NCBI RefSeq assembly: GCF_003719195.1
Contig: NZ_CP024996.1
Span: 2,728,001 to 2,792,000, forward strand
Direction of reading: 5' to 3'
DNA from: Herbaspirillum rubrisubalbicans
GTDB taxonomy: Bacteria > Pseudomonadota > Gammaproteobacteria > Burkholderiales > Burkholderiaceae_D
DNA length: 64,000 nt
How positions within the stretch are numbered: position 1 is the stretch's first letter; each line of letters begins with the position of its first letter. Of the stretch, positions 15,113 to 22,541 are shown in pieces. The notes beneath the pieces were generated by a model, which saw nothing but the letters and a program-made list of their open reading frames with translations, searched no databases and was not told where the DNA came from. The translations under genes and the position numbers were made by a program.

Positions 15113-15141
15113 AAAAAAGCCCCGGAAATCCGGGGCTTTTT
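15113..15141 (+). terminator. Intrinsic terminator (AGCCCCGG family)
   Basis: AAAAAAGCCCCGG / CCGGGGCTTTTT, A-rich before and T-rich after, between the convergent TsiV and CCDC90-like genes. Layout matches 2011-2040. Confidence 0.88.
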
Positions 15142-15165
15142 GTTTGGTAAAGAGTAGGGCGCTTG

Positions 15166-15450
15166 TCAATGGAAAATCTTGAACAAAATCCCCACGGTGC
15201 CAGCCAGCATAAAACCAAGCATCCATTTAAGCAGTTCGAACTGGCCGCGTACCTCGGCGAAGCTTGTAGCTACTGAGGCGAAGTTGTTTGATACTTCGGC
15301 TCGGAATGCGTTGAGGTCTGATTTTGTTACGAGTTCGCTGTTCATGGCTTCTGCAAGACCGGTTGCGTGGGCTTCGGCTTGGTCCCTGGGAATTCCAGCG
15401 GCTTCAAGTCGTTTGACGTATTCGTGGGTATCAAAAAGTGTAGTTGCCAT
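15166..15450 (-). CDS. CCDC90/DUF1640-like coiled-coil membrane protein (copy 2)
   Basis: 94 residues, near-identical to the protein at 2065-2328 except for an added heptad (NNFASVA) in the coiled coil; the C-terminal membrane segment WMLGFMLAGTVGILFKIF is identical. The extra seven residues keep the coiled-coil register. It occupies the same place next to an HTH gene and a dif site. Confidence 0.72.
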   Translation of the reverse strand: MATTLFDTHEYVKRLEAAGIPRDQAEAHATGLAEAMNSELVTKSDLNAFRAEVSNNFASVATSFAEVRGQFELLKWMLGFMLAGTVGILFKIFH

Positions 15451-15480
15451 TGGGCTGCTTTCAGTCAGTATAGCACCGTG

Positions 15481-15825
15481 TTAGCGGGCGCTGGTTGGGG
15501 TGAATTCGGCGTACTGGTTCGAGGGCTTTCTTGGGGCGCTTGTCGGGTCGGGGGGCTTAGGAAACTCTAGGATGTCGGCGGTAGCGATGGCCAGCTTTGT
15601 CTTAGGCGCTTTGAAGCCCATTTGCCTGAGTCGATCTTGGTATTCGTAGTGCTGGAGCCTGAGAATCTCTGGAACCCACCAAGGTATTTTCCGTTTGCCG
15701 TGCAGCCAATCATGCACGGATCGTTCAGAACGTTTAAGCCGTTTGGCAATTTCCTTTACTGAATGTCCTTGCATCCAAAACTCAAGTTCGCCTTGGTGGC
15801 CGTATCTGATATTGGGATATCTCAT
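15481..15825 (-). CDS. Small HTH-type putative DNA-binding phage protein (copy 2)
   Basis: 114 residues, homologous to 2359-2703 along its length (YPNIRYGHQGELEFWMQG; IPWWVPEILRLQHYEYQDRL; TKLAIATAD), diverged mainly in the helix-turn-helix (SVKEIAKRLKRSERSVHDW) and the tail. The differences in the recognition helix suggest different DNA targets for the two elements. It is the last gene before the intact dif site. Confidence 0.65.
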   Translation of the reverse strand: MRYPNIRYGHQGELEFWMQGHSVKEIAKRLKRSERSVHDWLHGKRKIPWWVPEILRLQHYEYQDRLRQMGFKAPKTKLAIATADILEFPKPPDPTSAPRKPSNQYAEFTPTSAR

Positions 15826-15934
15826 ATGTGGCTCGCGTTTCGTTTATCTGGGTTGATAGGTGGTTGCCAAGAAAAATATGTTCCCAAATTGCGAGAATTT
15901 ATGTGGTTGCTTTCCCGCATTTGGAATATCGCCG

Positions 15935-15962
15935 ATTTCGCATAATTTGTATTATGTAAAAT
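15935..15962. other. dif: Complete dif site (XerC/XerD recombination site)
   Basis: The XerC arm ATTTCGCATAA, six central bases TTTGTA and XerD arm TTATGTAAAAT agree with the proteobacterial dif consensus. It lies precisely between the inovirus and the PM2-like prophage, each of which carries its degenerate arm on the far side. A functional dif is thereby kept for chromosome dimer resolution. Its presence implies the window is at the replication terminus. Confidence 0.88.
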
Positions 15963-15990
15963 TCCAGACGCACCTACTCAGCACCCAGAA

Positions 15991-16016
15991 AAAAGCCACC
16001 TTTTTAGGTGGCTTTT
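15991..16016. terminator. Bidirectional terminator next to dif
   Basis: AAAAGCCACC / GGTGGCTTTT arms with a 6-base loop, A-rich on the left and T-rich on the right. It would insulate the dif site and neighbouring element from phage transcription. Confidence 0.75.
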
Positions 16017-16078
16017 CTTCTTTACGCAGATTTACAAACCGGCCCAAAATGGCCCCGCAATTTGCAAAATAGACAACT

Positions 16079-16312
16079 ATGTGCCGAGACCTATTTGGGG
16101 AGGTGCCGGTCACAGAGGAAGACGTGTTTCGATGGGTCCAGGCTATCTCACCAAGATGGCTTTCGCCGGAGCGCTCTTACCGCAACTACGTCCGCACTTG
16201 GGGCGTGGTCGATAAGATCAAGGCGGCGAAGCTCCGGGGGGACTTTGAATCCATCATAGACCGTCCGCAACCGGCATACCATGCGAGATTTGCTTTAAAC
16301 GCCATCATCTAA
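16079..16312 (+). CDS. Hypothetical phage protein (77 aa)
   Basis: MCRDLFGEVPVTEEDVFRWV begins a 77-residue soluble protein rich in aromatic and basic residues (SPRWLSPERSYRNYVRTW). It is on the plus strand, opposite to the structural operon, and is followed 15 bases later by a lipoprotein gene, so the two probably form a small operon of lysogenic or accessory genes at the left end of the prophage. Function unknown. Confidence 0.55.
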   Translation: MCRDLFGEVPVTEEDVFRWVQAISPRWLSPERSYRNYVRTWGVVDKIKAAKLRGDFESIIDRPQPAYHARFALNAII

Positions 16313-16327
16313 CGAGGAAAATAAGAA

Positions 16328-16687
16328 ATGAAGATGCAACACCTGTCCGCTATTAGCCTGGCCCTCATCCTGTCGGCCTGCGCATCCACCAAGCCCGCCA
16401 ACGTCATGCCTATAGCCGGTGGTCAGTACCGCACTACCGGTTTCGGCGAAGATGAGAACGCCGCCCAGGGCGCCGCGCTCAAGGCTGCTCAGGCCGCGTG
16501 CGACAAGCAAAGCAGACGGCTCGAAGTGGTCAGCACGCAGACCAAATACAAGGGTGTCGTTAGCGAGGACACCAACAAAAACTTGGCCACCGCTGGCAAG
16601 CTGGCATCCTATGTCGGTGCCTGGGTTCCAACCCTTTCGGACGACAACGATTATGAGGTCACCCTGCAGTTCACCTGCGCGGCCTGA
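16328..16687 (+). CDS. Phage-encoded lipoprotein
   Basis: 119 residues with a lipoprotein signal peptide: basic start, hydrophobic core and lipobox LSAC at residues 16-19 (MKMQHLSAISLALILSACAS). The mature part has a conserved-looking YRTTGFGEDENAAQGAALKA stretch and two further cysteines, one near the C-terminus (LQFTCAA). AGGAAAAT precedes the ATG. Expressed from the prophage, it could alter the envelope (conversion or superinfection exclusion), or serve in lysis; the sequence does not say which. Confidence 0.65.
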   Translation: MKMQHLSAISLALILSACASTKPANVMPIAGGQYRTTGFGEDENAAQGAALKAAQAACDKQSRRLEVVSTQTKYKGVVSEDTNKNLATAGKLASYVGAWVPTLSDDNDYEVTLQFTCAA

Positions 16688-16705
16688 TCTGTTGGCCAAC
16701 AAACG

Positions 16706-16732
16706 AAAAGCCCCGGTAATCCGGGGCTTTTT
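16706..16732 (+). terminator. Intrinsic terminator (AGCCCCGG family)
   Basis: GAAAAGCCCCGG / CCGGGGCTTTTTC between the lipoprotein gene and the convergent structural operon. The same hairpin sequence is used by the unrelated inovirus next door. Confidence 0.88.
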
Positions 16733-16791
16733 CACTTCTTGCGCTTGCGGAATTGGCCGTTTGCCTTGCGCGGCGGCGTGCGTCGTTTCAT
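16732..16791 (-). CDS. Tiny basic protein (19 aa), last gene of structural operon
   Basis: MKRRTPPRKANGQFRKRKK, 19 residues with 10 Lys/Arg. The ATG overlaps the preceding stop (ATGA) and is preceded by GGAGG, which argues that it is translated. Such a peptide could bind the phage DNA inside the virion. It is too short for family recognition. Confidence 0.5.
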   Translation of the reverse strand: MKRRTPPRKANGQFRKRKK

Positions 16792-16964
16792 TTTTCCCTC
16801 CGATAGATTGCGTCAATGCGCTTGTGCGCTGTGTCGGCTGTGTTCTGGGCGCGGTCAGCCTTTTCCCGCAGTGCCTTGATATCGGCACGGATGCCCGCAT
16901 ACACGCCCGAGCCCGTTGCAAGCGCGGTCAACACCTGGCCGATGAGTTCGGACGTGACTTCCAT
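16788..16964 (-). CDS. Small phage membrane/helix protein (58 aa)
   Basis: MEVTSELIGQVLTALATGSG then a charged helix (ADIKALREKADRAQNTADTA). One weakly hydrophobic N-terminal segment and a coiled-coil-like tail, a layout seen in phage holin-accessory or spanin-like proteins. Start codon overlaps the preceding TGA (TGATG). Confidence 0.5.
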   Translation of the reverse strand: MEVTSELIGQVLTALATGSGVYAGIRADIKALREKADRAQNTADTAHKRIDAIYRREK

Positions 16965-17125
16965 CAGATGGCCTTGCCCTTGTTCTCTGTCAGCACGCCG
17001 GCCAGTGCGCCAGCAGCCGCGCTGACGCCATCCAGGGCCAGCGCGTACGCCGGGAAGAATCCTTTCATGACTTGCGCCAGGATACCCAGGCCCGCCCAGG
17101 TGCTGGGCTCTTTGATTCGATCCAT
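16964..17125 (-). CDS. Holin-like small phage protein (53 aa)
   Basis: MDRIKEPSTWAGLGILAQVM followed by two hydrophobic stretches (FFPAYALALDGVSAAAGALAGVL). The IKEPSTWAG-type start is common in small holin-like phage proteins. AGGAAAG lies just before the ATG, and it is near the transglycosylase gene, so a role in lysis is plausible. Confidence 0.55.
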   Translation of the reverse strand: MDRIKEPSTWAGLGILAQVMKGFFPAYALALDGVSAAAGALAGVLTENKGKAI

Positions 17126-17135
17126 ATCTTTCCTC

Positions 17136-17423
17136 TCAAAAGTAGTTGAAATTCATCCCGCTGCTGTTGTTGCTCACTGGGTCGTTCGGGTTTTCCCAAG
17201 GCGTAGTGATGACCCACACGTTATTAACCGGTGGCCGGACGCCAAAGGCGTCCAGTGGATCGGTCAGTATATTGGCGAAGTTGGAACCGATCAGTCCTGC
17301 CGCCTGCACGCCGTCCTGCACGACTGGCGGAATCATCGCGCCGATTTTCTTCTTTGCGTAGTAAGCCGCGCCCACCACGGCCACGGCCACGACGCCCAGC
17401 ATGATGAAGTCGCCGCGATCCAT
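17136..17423 (-). CDS. Virion membrane protein candidate (95 aa)
   Basis: An N-terminal membrane segment (FIMLGVVAVAVVGAAYYA) followed by a basic patch KKK and a soluble C-terminal part rich in Asn and Pro (VNNVWVITTPWENPNDP). The type of protein expected in the inner membrane of a PM2-like virion. ATG overlaps the stop of the preceding gene. Confidence 0.5.
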   Translation of the reverse strand: MDRGDFIMLGVVAVAVVGAAYYAKKKIGAMIPPVVQDGVQAAGLIGSNFANILTDPLDAFGVRPPVNNVWVITTPWENPNDPVSNNSSGMNFNYF

Positions 17424-17782
17424 CAGCCGTACCAGGGGTCTTCAGCGGTGCCGCCGATGGGGCCATACAGTCCGAACGAGTTCTGCACGGTTGCCGTGCC
17501 GTTCCAAGTGTCGTACCCGTTGCCCGGATTGGTGTTGATGCTTCCAGCAGCCGCCCCTAGGTTGCCGAGCCACGCGGCCAGGCCGCCAGCGATGCCGCCC
17601 GCGATCTGCGCAGCGCCGGTTCCGCTTGCGCCCGAAGCGCTGGCCGGCACGTACACAGTGCGCGGCGCTGTCTGCTGCTGTGCGCGTGCCGTGCGCGAGA
17701 ACATCATCGCGCCGATGATGACGATTCCCAGCAGCAGAATATCGTTGTTTCCGCCCCCTCCCCCGCTCATTGCCTTGCTCAT
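17423..17782 (-). CDS. Virion membrane protein candidate with Gly-rich start (119 aa)
   Basis: MSKAMSGGGGGNNDILLLGI begins the protein; one membrane segment (ILLLGIVIIGAMMF) is followed by a Pro/Ser/Ala-rich linker and an Ala/Gly-rich segment (GAAQIAGGIAGGLAAWLG). It overlaps both neighbours by a few bases. Function inferred from position in the structural operon. Confidence 0.5.
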   Translation of the reverse strand: MSKAMSGGGGGNNDILLLGIVIIGAMMFSRTARAQQQTAPRTVYVPASASGASGTGAAQIAGGIAGGLAAWLGNLGAAAGSINTNPGNGYDTWNGTATVQNSFGLYGPIGGTAEDPWYG

Positions 17783-18369
17783 GCGAGCCCCGCTTTCTTC
17801 ATGATTGTGGTGTAGTAGTCCACGGTTTCTGCCGGCGCAGCGGCCAGTCCCTTGCGCTGTACGTTGCCGATTCCCCAGTTGTATGCGGCCAGGCCACCTG
17901 CCAGCGATCCGGCCATGCGCACCAGCTTCGCCAGGTATCGTGCCGCGCCGGGAATTGCTTGCGCGGGGTCCAGTGCGGCGCCCTCACTGCCCAGTTCTTC
18001 GCGAGCCGTGGCCGGCATGAACTGGGCAATGCCCATCGCGCCGGTACGGCTGCGCACCGTTCCGTCGATAATTTCCTGGCGGTAGCGGCTTTCCTTCCAC
18101 AGGAGATAGGCCAAGATCGACACAGGCAGGCCGTTGGCGTTCGCGCTGTCCGTGATGAGTTGTTGATAGGGGCCGGACCCTGCCGGCCACCCGGTAATCA
18201 TGCTTTGCATATTGTCTGCCGCATCCTCAATAAAATTCGATTGCTCATCCCCGGCTGTCAGGTCCGTGGTCAGGGTGAATTCGCTGATCGGTGATCCCTG
18301 GCTGTCCGCTTTCATCACGACATATGCGGCTACCAGCAGCCCGGCCACGATCAACAGATCGTCACGCAT
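17779..18369 (-). CDS. Membrane-anchored lytic transglycosylase (SLT domain)
   Basis: 196 residues. An N-terminal membrane segment (LLIVAGLLVAAYVVM) is followed by an SLT domain: LLWKESRYR with the catalytic Glu (about residue 94), GAMGIAQFMPATA, ARYLAKL and the AYNWGIGNV block. Such enzymes cut the glycan strands of peptidoglycan. In PM2-type phages a virion-associated muralytic enzyme opens the wall on entry, and the anchor here fits a virion membrane location; use in lysis is also possible. Confidence 0.88.
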   Translation of the reverse strand: MRDDLLIVAGLLVAAYVVMKADSQGSPISEFTLTTDLTAGDEQSNFIEDAADNMQSMITGWPAGSGPYQQLITDSANANGLPVSILAYLLWKESRYRQEIIDGTVRSRTGAMGIAQFMPATAREELGSEGAALDPAQAIPGAARYLAKLVRMAGSLAGGLAAYNWGIGNVQRKGLAAAPAETVDYYTTIMKKAGLA

Positions 18370-19129
18370 TGGATTCCTCGAACCATTCGAAGACCGCCCG
18401 TATATCTTGGTTTGTCACGCCAGTTCCTACATGCACTCCGTAGCCAGGAGTTACGATGATCGGCTCCACAACCTTGAATTCGACCGAGCTATTTGCCTGG
18501 TTTGATCGGCTATCCATGAAGCCAGACGAACCGGTAACCGTTCCTACTGCGTTTATCTCGTATCGAATTTGTGTGACCGATGCAGGGACACCAGCAGCAG
18601 CTTTTTTCGATACCGGTGTTACGCCAGAACTGTTTGCAATGGCGACGTTTGCCACGAACATGCCGAACGCCCCCGCTGTTGCGCTGCTAGCCGTGATCCG
18701 CTCGACAATTATGTTTTTCCCGCTTCCAGGTGGGTTCCAGAGCTGCACAAAACCGTAGTTCCCAGCGGTTGCCGCTGCATTTGAAGTGCCGATGAATGCC
18801 GATCCCGCCAAGGTTCGCGCCTTGCCACCGTCAATCACTTCCACCGATCCCGTTACCCGGTTGTCGAAGAAGCCGCCGTCTGCGATCATCAGTAAGCCGA
18901 TGATGGTTGCCACTCCACCAGCGTTTGTCACTTGCAGATTGGTGAATGTCTTTTTGTCCAGCCGGAACCCCTGGCCCGGCATCAAAATGTATTCGTCGCC
19001 CTGGTCGGTTTTCACCTTGATCGAAGGGTCAGCACCGCCAGCACTTCCGGCCTTGTAGTAGACATAGTTGCCCACCTGATTGACCGGCTGCGCAAAGCCA
19101 ACTGCCAAGTTCAGCGGAAAATTCATCAT
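18362..19129 (-). CDS. Structural protein, probable spike or minor capsid protein
   Basis: 255 residues, beta-rich, without membrane segments (YILMPGQGFRLDKKTFTNLQ; GFVQLWNPPGSGKNIIVERI; VVEPIIVTPGYGVHVGTG). Content and size fit a beta-sandwich or jelly-roll structural protein such as a vertex or spike component. It lies within the structural operon between the transglycosylase and a membrane protein and overlaps both. No direct family match recognised. Confidence 0.55.
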   Translation of the reverse strand: MMNFPLNLAVGFAQPVNQVGNYVYYKAGSAGGADPSIKVKTDQGDEYILMPGQGFRLDKKTFTNLQVTNAGGVATIIGLLMIADGGFFDNRVTGSVEVIDGGKARTLAGSAFIGTSNAAATAGNYGFVQLWNPPGSGKNIIVERITASSATAGAFGMFVANVAIANSSGVTPVSKKAAAGVPASVTQIRYEINAVGTVTGSSGFMDSRSNQANSSVEFKVVEPIIVTPGYGVHVGTGVTNQDIRAVFEWFEESNA

Positions 19130-19560
19130 TTGTAAGCCCCTTTCGCCAGCGCGAAGCCGATAGCGATCACACCCATGCCGACGAGCACGCGATTGCCGTT
19201 GACTTCTTCCGTGGCCTTGACGAATGCTTCTTTCGTATCCTTGGTGTTATCGCCCACTAGCTTCAGTGTCTGGTCAAAAATTTCCTTGTTCGCGGTGGCA
19301 CTTGCCTTCATGGCGTCCAGCACCCCGGCCAGGCCGGTATTCGTCAGGTCTAGAGCCTTCGTCGCAACGTTGCCGGCCAGCGTAACGCCAGCCTGCACCG
19401 CGCCCAGGTCGGTTGTCTGGTAGCTGTTCGTCACGGTGTTGCCGTCGCCCGAAACAGCCACCGCACCCTCACTCGCCACGTTGCGTTTATCTTCATACGT
19501 GGTGTTGTTCGTCGTCGTTGTTTCGCTTTTGTTGGACGAATCGCTGTTGCTATCGCTCAT
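19126..19560 (-). CDS. Virion protein with Ser/Thr/Asn-rich start and C-terminal membrane anchor
   Basis: 144 residues. The start is low-complexity polar (SDSNSDSSNKSETTTTNNTT), the middle helical (TGLAGVLDAMKASATANKEI), the end hydrophobic (VLVGMGVIAIGFALAKGAYK). It resembles tail-anchored virion proteins that link capsid or spike to the internal membrane. Overlaps neighbours by four bases. Confidence 0.5.
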   Translation of the reverse strand: MSDSNSDSSNKSETTTTNNTTYEDKRNVASEGAVAVSGDGNTVTNSYQTTDLGAVQAGVTLAGNVATKALDLTNTGLAGVLDAMKASATANKEIFDQTLKLVGDNTKDTKEAFVKATEEVNGNRVLVGMGVIAIGFALAKGAYK

Positions 19561-19949
19561 CGCAGTCTCTTTCTCATCACCACCGCTGCCACCTCGAAGC
19601 CGGCGCGCTTGGCTTTCTTTATCAGGCCTGGCCGTCGCGTCTGGAAGCCGATTGAATCAAATTCCTGCGCCTGGCTTTCGATCATCGCCAGGCCGTAATG
19701 CGCCAGGTCAACCGGTGCTTTTCCACCAGCCAGAAGAATCCATACTTCAGGCCCATGAACTTCCAACAGGTACGCGCCAACGATTTCCCCGTCGAGCACC
19801 ACCTTGAATGCCTCGCCACGCGCCATTAACTGATCCAGCGTTTCAGCTGGGTTCGTCTTCACGCGCTCTGTACGCGCCGCTTTCAGCAGGTGCCACACCT
19901 CGCCCATATCGCAACGGGCAAAGGTCAGTTGTTCCGCAGCAGCAGCCAT
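19557..19949 (-). CDS. GNAT-like acetyltransferase fold protein
   Basis: 130 residues with a GNAT-like ending: FKVVLDGEIVGAYLLEVHG (beta 2-4), IESQAQEFDSIGFQTRRPGL and a final KKAKRAGFEVAAVVMRKRL (last helix and strands). The Q/R-x-x-G-x-G/A pyrophosphate loop is not clearly present, so it may be a degenerate GNAT. Proteins of this kind occur among structural genes of small phages; the role is unknown. Confidence 0.5.
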   Translation of the reverse strand: MAAAAEQLTFARCDMGEVWHLLKAARTERVKTNPAETLDQLMARGEAFKVVLDGEIVGAYLLEVHGPEVWILLAGGKAPVDLAHYGLAMIESQAQEFDSIGFQTRRPGLIKKAKRAGFEVAAVVMRKRLR

Positions 19950-20203
19950 ACGACCAGAGCCCCAGTAATCAGCGTCATATTCAAGCGTGGTGCAGCCGTG
20001 GAGCCCACCGGTGCTGAATTCAGCCCCCCTCCGTTCGCGCCGGTCGATCCTTGCGCGGACGGGTTGCCCGAACTCTTGATTTGCACCACCCAGCCCGAAT
20101 TATCGAAGTTGAGCGGCGTCAGCACCGATGGCGTGAGCGTCGAAAAGTTTGAACTCCCCGACTGCGCCGCCGCCGATGCCGAAAAGCTCATTGGCATCGT
20201 CAT
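19925..20203 (-). CDS. Virion membrane protein candidate (92 aa)
   Basis: Ser/Gly/Asn-rich soluble part and a C-terminal membrane segment ending RLNMTLITGALVVWLLLRNN. Tail-anchored, like several others in this operon. Four bases separate it from its upstream neighbour. Confidence 0.5.
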   Translation of the reverse strand: MTMPMSFSASAAAQSGSSNFSTLTPSVLTPLNFDNSGWVVQIKSSGNPSAQGSTGANGGGLNSAPVGSTAAPRLNMTLITGALVVWLLLRNN

Positions 20204-20206
20204 GTT

Positions 20207-20473
20207 TTAGCCCTTCGAGAACACCACGTAAGCCAGGCCCGCCAGGATCAGCAGCGGCATGATGTTTCCGCTTGTGCCGACCGATACACCGATGGTCGGG
20301 CCGCTCTGCGGCGCGCCAACGGTGTTCGACAGGTTGTAGGCGGCATTGACCGCTGCGCCCGAGAGCCCATACAGGAACAGGTCCGCCCAGTTTGCCGCCT
20401 GCGGGTTCATCTGCTGCGGCGAAAGCTGGTCTGGTACACCGTTCGGCCACACTGCCGAGTTGATCGGGTCCAT
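20207..20473 (-). CDS. Virion membrane protein candidate (88 aa)
   Basis: MDPINSAVWPNGVPDQLSPQ starts a polar region; two hydrophobic segments follow (LFLYGLSGAAVNAAYN; IMPLLILAGLAYVVFSKG). GGGGGAC precedes the ATG. It directly follows the major capsid candidate. Confidence 0.5.
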   Translation of the reverse strand: MDPINSAVWPNGVPDQLSPQQMNPQAANWADLFLYGLSGAAVNAAYNLSNTVGAPQSGPTIGVSVGTSGNIMPLLILAGLAYVVFSKG

Positions 20474-20485
20474 GTCGTCCCCCGA

Positions 20486-21337
20486 TTACAGGTTGGTGAT
20501 GGCGTCCAGCACCTCGACCACGGTGTTGACCGAATCCGCGGCGGTCAGGTAGGTGTTCACCTCGAAGGTGTCATACACCTGCGCTGTGCCATTCGCCACG
20601 TTGCTGACGGTTGTCACGTGCGCATCGTGGTTGTTGTCCATGATGAAGTCCGTTATGTAGAACTGCGCCTGCGGAGCCTTCTTCTGCTGCACTTGCAGGA
20701 AGCGGTTCGCCAGGCAGGTCTGGTCCCAGATCACTTGTCCGTTCTTCTTCACTTCCACGCGGTTGAGGTTGCCGTTTGCGCTGGCGGTGAAGTTGGTGCC
20801 GGCGTATTGGTGGTGCAGGCGCTTGAGCAGCGCACCACGGAACGACAGTGGCAGGGTCACCTTGCCGCCGACCGCGCTGGATGCCGGGAAGTTCAGCAAC
20901 TTGAGCACCAGCGGGTTGTTTTGGCTGGGCTCGAAGAAGCCGGTTGCATCGATCTTCGGAGCGACGGCGGTTCCCAGGATGGTGATTTCAACGATCACAT
21001 CACCCACGGGCAGCGCGGCGGTTAGGTCGATGCCGCCCACTTCCTTCACGGGGAAAATGGCCTGGTCGCGTTCGGTGAAGTCCAGGTACAGGAAACCGGT
21101 CTGATCCGCGTTGCCCTTGTAGTTGTTGATGGCGTTTAGCTGGGCGATGGTCAGGTCCCACATGAGGCGGGGGCCGATCTTCACCTTGATGGCCCCGATA
21201 TTCGCCTTGGTGAAGGTGGTGCCCGACAGGGCCAGCATGATGCCCACCAGCGTTTGCGAGCCGCCAGCCGGAACGCGCAGAGTTGCGACTGCGCCGGATG
21301 CCACGTTGACTGGCTGTTGCAGAGGATAATTGATCAT
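20486..21337 (-). CDS. Major capsid protein, double jelly-roll (PM2 P2-like) candidate
   Basis: 283 residues (PM2 P2 has about 270), entirely beta-type, no signal or membrane segment. The start NYPLQQPVNVASGAVATLRV, with TLVGIMLALSG and IGAIKVKIGPRLMWDLTIAQ after it, follows the P2 pattern (N-x-x-x-x-V-A-A-G-N, a polar strand, then a 'V-x-V-x-x-G-R/K' strand). A second half with a similar pattern (FRGALLKRLHHQYAG; NRVEVKKNGQVIWDQT; YITDFIMDNNHDA) suggests two stacked jelly rolls. It sits beside the packaging ATPase, as in corticoviruses and related groups. Confidence 0.65.
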   Translation of the reverse strand: MINYPLQQPVNVASGAVATLRVPAGGSQTLVGIMLALSGTTFTKANIGAIKVKIGPRLMWDLTIAQLNAINNYKGNADQTGFLYLDFTERDQAIFPVKEVGGIDLTAALPVGDVIVEITILGTAVAPKIDATGFFEPSQNNPLVLKLLNFPASSAVGGKVTLPLSFRGALLKRLHHQYAGTNFTASANGNLNRVEVKKNGQVIWDQTCLANRFLQVQQKKAPQAQFYITDFIMDNNHDAHVTTVSNVANGTAQVYDTFEVNTYLTAADSVNTVVEVLDAITNL

Positions 21338-21355
21338 GGTTGTTCTGTTCCCGTG

Positions 21356-21460
21356 TTATGCCAGCAGTGCGGTTTGCACGAACTGGCGAGTGACGCTGAT
21401 GCGGTTCATGCAGTAGATGACTGCCAGCGTCACGATGGTTGTCTTGATGGCGTCTTTCAT
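21356..21460 (-). CDS. Tiny membrane protein (34 aa)
   Basis: MKDAIKTTIVTLAVIYCMNR then ISVTRQFVQTALLA: one hydrophobic segment with charged flanks. It lies 18 bases upstream of the capsid gene start and belongs to a run of three similar tiny genes; short virion membrane peptides are numerous in PM2. Confidence 0.5.
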   Translation of the reverse strand: MKDAIKTTIVTLAVIYCMNRISVTRQFVQTALLA

Positions 21461-21476
21461 GGCGGTGGCCGTGGAG

Positions 21477-21587
21477 TTACGGCAGCAGGCTGGCAACGCT
21501 GGAAGGCAACTTGACGTTGTTCTTCACCAGCTTGGCGGCAGCGATCACGGCCAGGATGAATGCGGCTTCTTTCAGGTAGGTTTTCAT
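21477..21587 (-). CDS. Tiny membrane protein (36 aa)
   Basis: MKTYLKEAAFILAVIAAAKL followed by VKNNVKLPSSVASLLP. One membrane segment; second of three tiny genes between capsid and ATPase. GGGGAACCC lies before the ATG. Confidence 0.5.
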   Translation of the reverse strand: MKTYLKEAAFILAVIAAAKLVKNNVKLPSSVASLLP

Positions 21588-21600
21588 GGGTTCCCCAGTG

Positions 21601-21735
21601 TTAAGAATCGTAGGACTTGACAAGGGCTTTCAGTGCCGGCACTCGGGAAACCACCCAGGCCACCACGATGACCGCGATGCCCGTAGCGATGATTTCTTGA
21701 GAGATTTTTTCCGCCGATGGAAAGAACTTGTTCAT
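21601..21735 (-). CDS. Tiny membrane protein (44 aa)
   Basis: MNKFFPSAEKISQEIIATGI then AVIVVAWVVSRVPALKALV: single membrane segment with a basic end. GAAGAAGGC lies just before the ATG. Likely a virion membrane component by position. Confidence 0.5.
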   Translation of the reverse strand: MNKFFPSAEKISQEIIATGIAVIVVAWVVSRVPALKALVKSYDS

Positions 21736-21827
21736 GCCTTCTTCAGTTCGTTGAATCAGGCTTCATCTGACCATTTTCGGCTGCACGTAAACAGCCCCCT
21801 CCCCTGTGCCTACGGATACCCCTACGC

Positions 21828-22541
21828 CTAGGCGCGTTTCCTTCCCGTAGTGCTGCGCACCTGGCTGGTTTTTTCGTCGCCTACCTGCAACGGTTTTTCG
21901 GTGATCCGGCCCGATGCCGGGTGAATCGTGCCGCGCACGATGTTCCGGCCCTTGCGGTGCCATTCCAGATAGTGCAGGTCTGGAAGATCGCGTATCAGGT
22001 CCGGGTCTACGTCCATGCGCTGCGCAACGGCCTTCCGGTGCGGCAGTTCTCCCAGGAATCCGACATGGATCAAGGTCGCATTCGAGAGGAACGATTTATC
22101 AATCTGTGCCGGGAACTGGCTGCACCCGATGACATGCACGCCCTCATGCCTCCCCGAATTGCACATGCGTCGCCAGAGCGGCGGCGCGTGCTGCGCGGTG
22201 GTGAAGTTGGACAGCTCTTCGACCAGAAAGCAGCAGTTCCGGGCGCCGTAGGTCAGTTGGCACGCGAGGTCGAAAATCTGGGCGAAGTGTTCCGCGCTGC
22301 ACATCTTGGGGAACACGTAGCGCACCGCGAACGCGCCGCGCTCACCGGCAGCGGCCACGATGCGCGCCATGTCGCCAGCCTTCGAAACCGGTTGAGCAAA
22401 TGCCCCGTATTCGTCCTGTGGGTCTAGTATCAAAATCCGGCGCATTTTGCGGCGTTTTAGCTCTGCTTTGACCCATGCCCCTTTACCGGTCCCCGATTGG
22501 CCCAGGATGGCCCAGATTTGGGCCTCATTCTGGACTGCCAT
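21828..22541 (-). CDS. Packaging ATPase, FtsK/HerA-type (PM2 P9-like)
   Basis: 237 residues. Walker A GQSGTGKG is at about residues 14-21, DPQDEYGAF near 41, a Walker-B-type CCFLVEELSNF near 106, and a downstream HVIGCSQFPAQID (sensor-like Gln) near 136. This is the small genome-packaging ATPase type of membrane-containing phages rather than a terminase. It lies next to the capsid gene, the hallmark pair of this virus lineage. The stop codon lies inside a CGCCTAGGCG palindrome shared with the regulatory region at 26313. Confidence 0.8.
   Translation of the reverse strand: MAVQNEAQIWAILGQSGTGKGAWVKAELKRRKMRRILILDPQDEYGAFAQPVSKAGDMARIVAAAGERGAFAVRYVFPKMCSAEHFAQIFDLACQLTYGARNCCFLVEELSNFTTAQHAPPLWRRMCNSGRHEGVHVIGCSQFPAQIDKSFLSNATLIHVGFLGELPHRKAVAQRMDVDPDLIRDLPDLHYLEWHRKGRNIVRGTIHPASGRITEKPLQVGDEKTSQVRSTTGRKRA

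Larger units (their letters stand above)
2819..15945. mobile_element. Inovirus (filamentous phage) prophage integrated at dif
   Basis: The element runs from the hybrid site at 2802-2829 to the complete dif at 15935-15962. Gene order is typical of inoviruses: divergent repressor, ssDNA-binding protein, small coat proteins, pVIII with a strong terminator behind it, pIII, pVI, Zot/pI, secretin pIV, a hairpin-rich origin and a HUH Rep. At about 13 kb it is long for an inovirus; the extra 4.5 kb after rep is cargo (secreted peptide, PAAR/VRR-Nuc/TsiV, CCDC90-like, HTH). No integrase gene is present, consistent with use of host XerCD. Confidence 0.88.

Noticed and set aside
16419..17804. 461-codon plus-strand open frame in the PM2-like prophage
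   Set aside because: It runs antisense to five overlapping minus-strand genes with ribosome sites and start-stop overlaps. Its own product is Arg/Pro/Ala-rich with no recognisable pattern.
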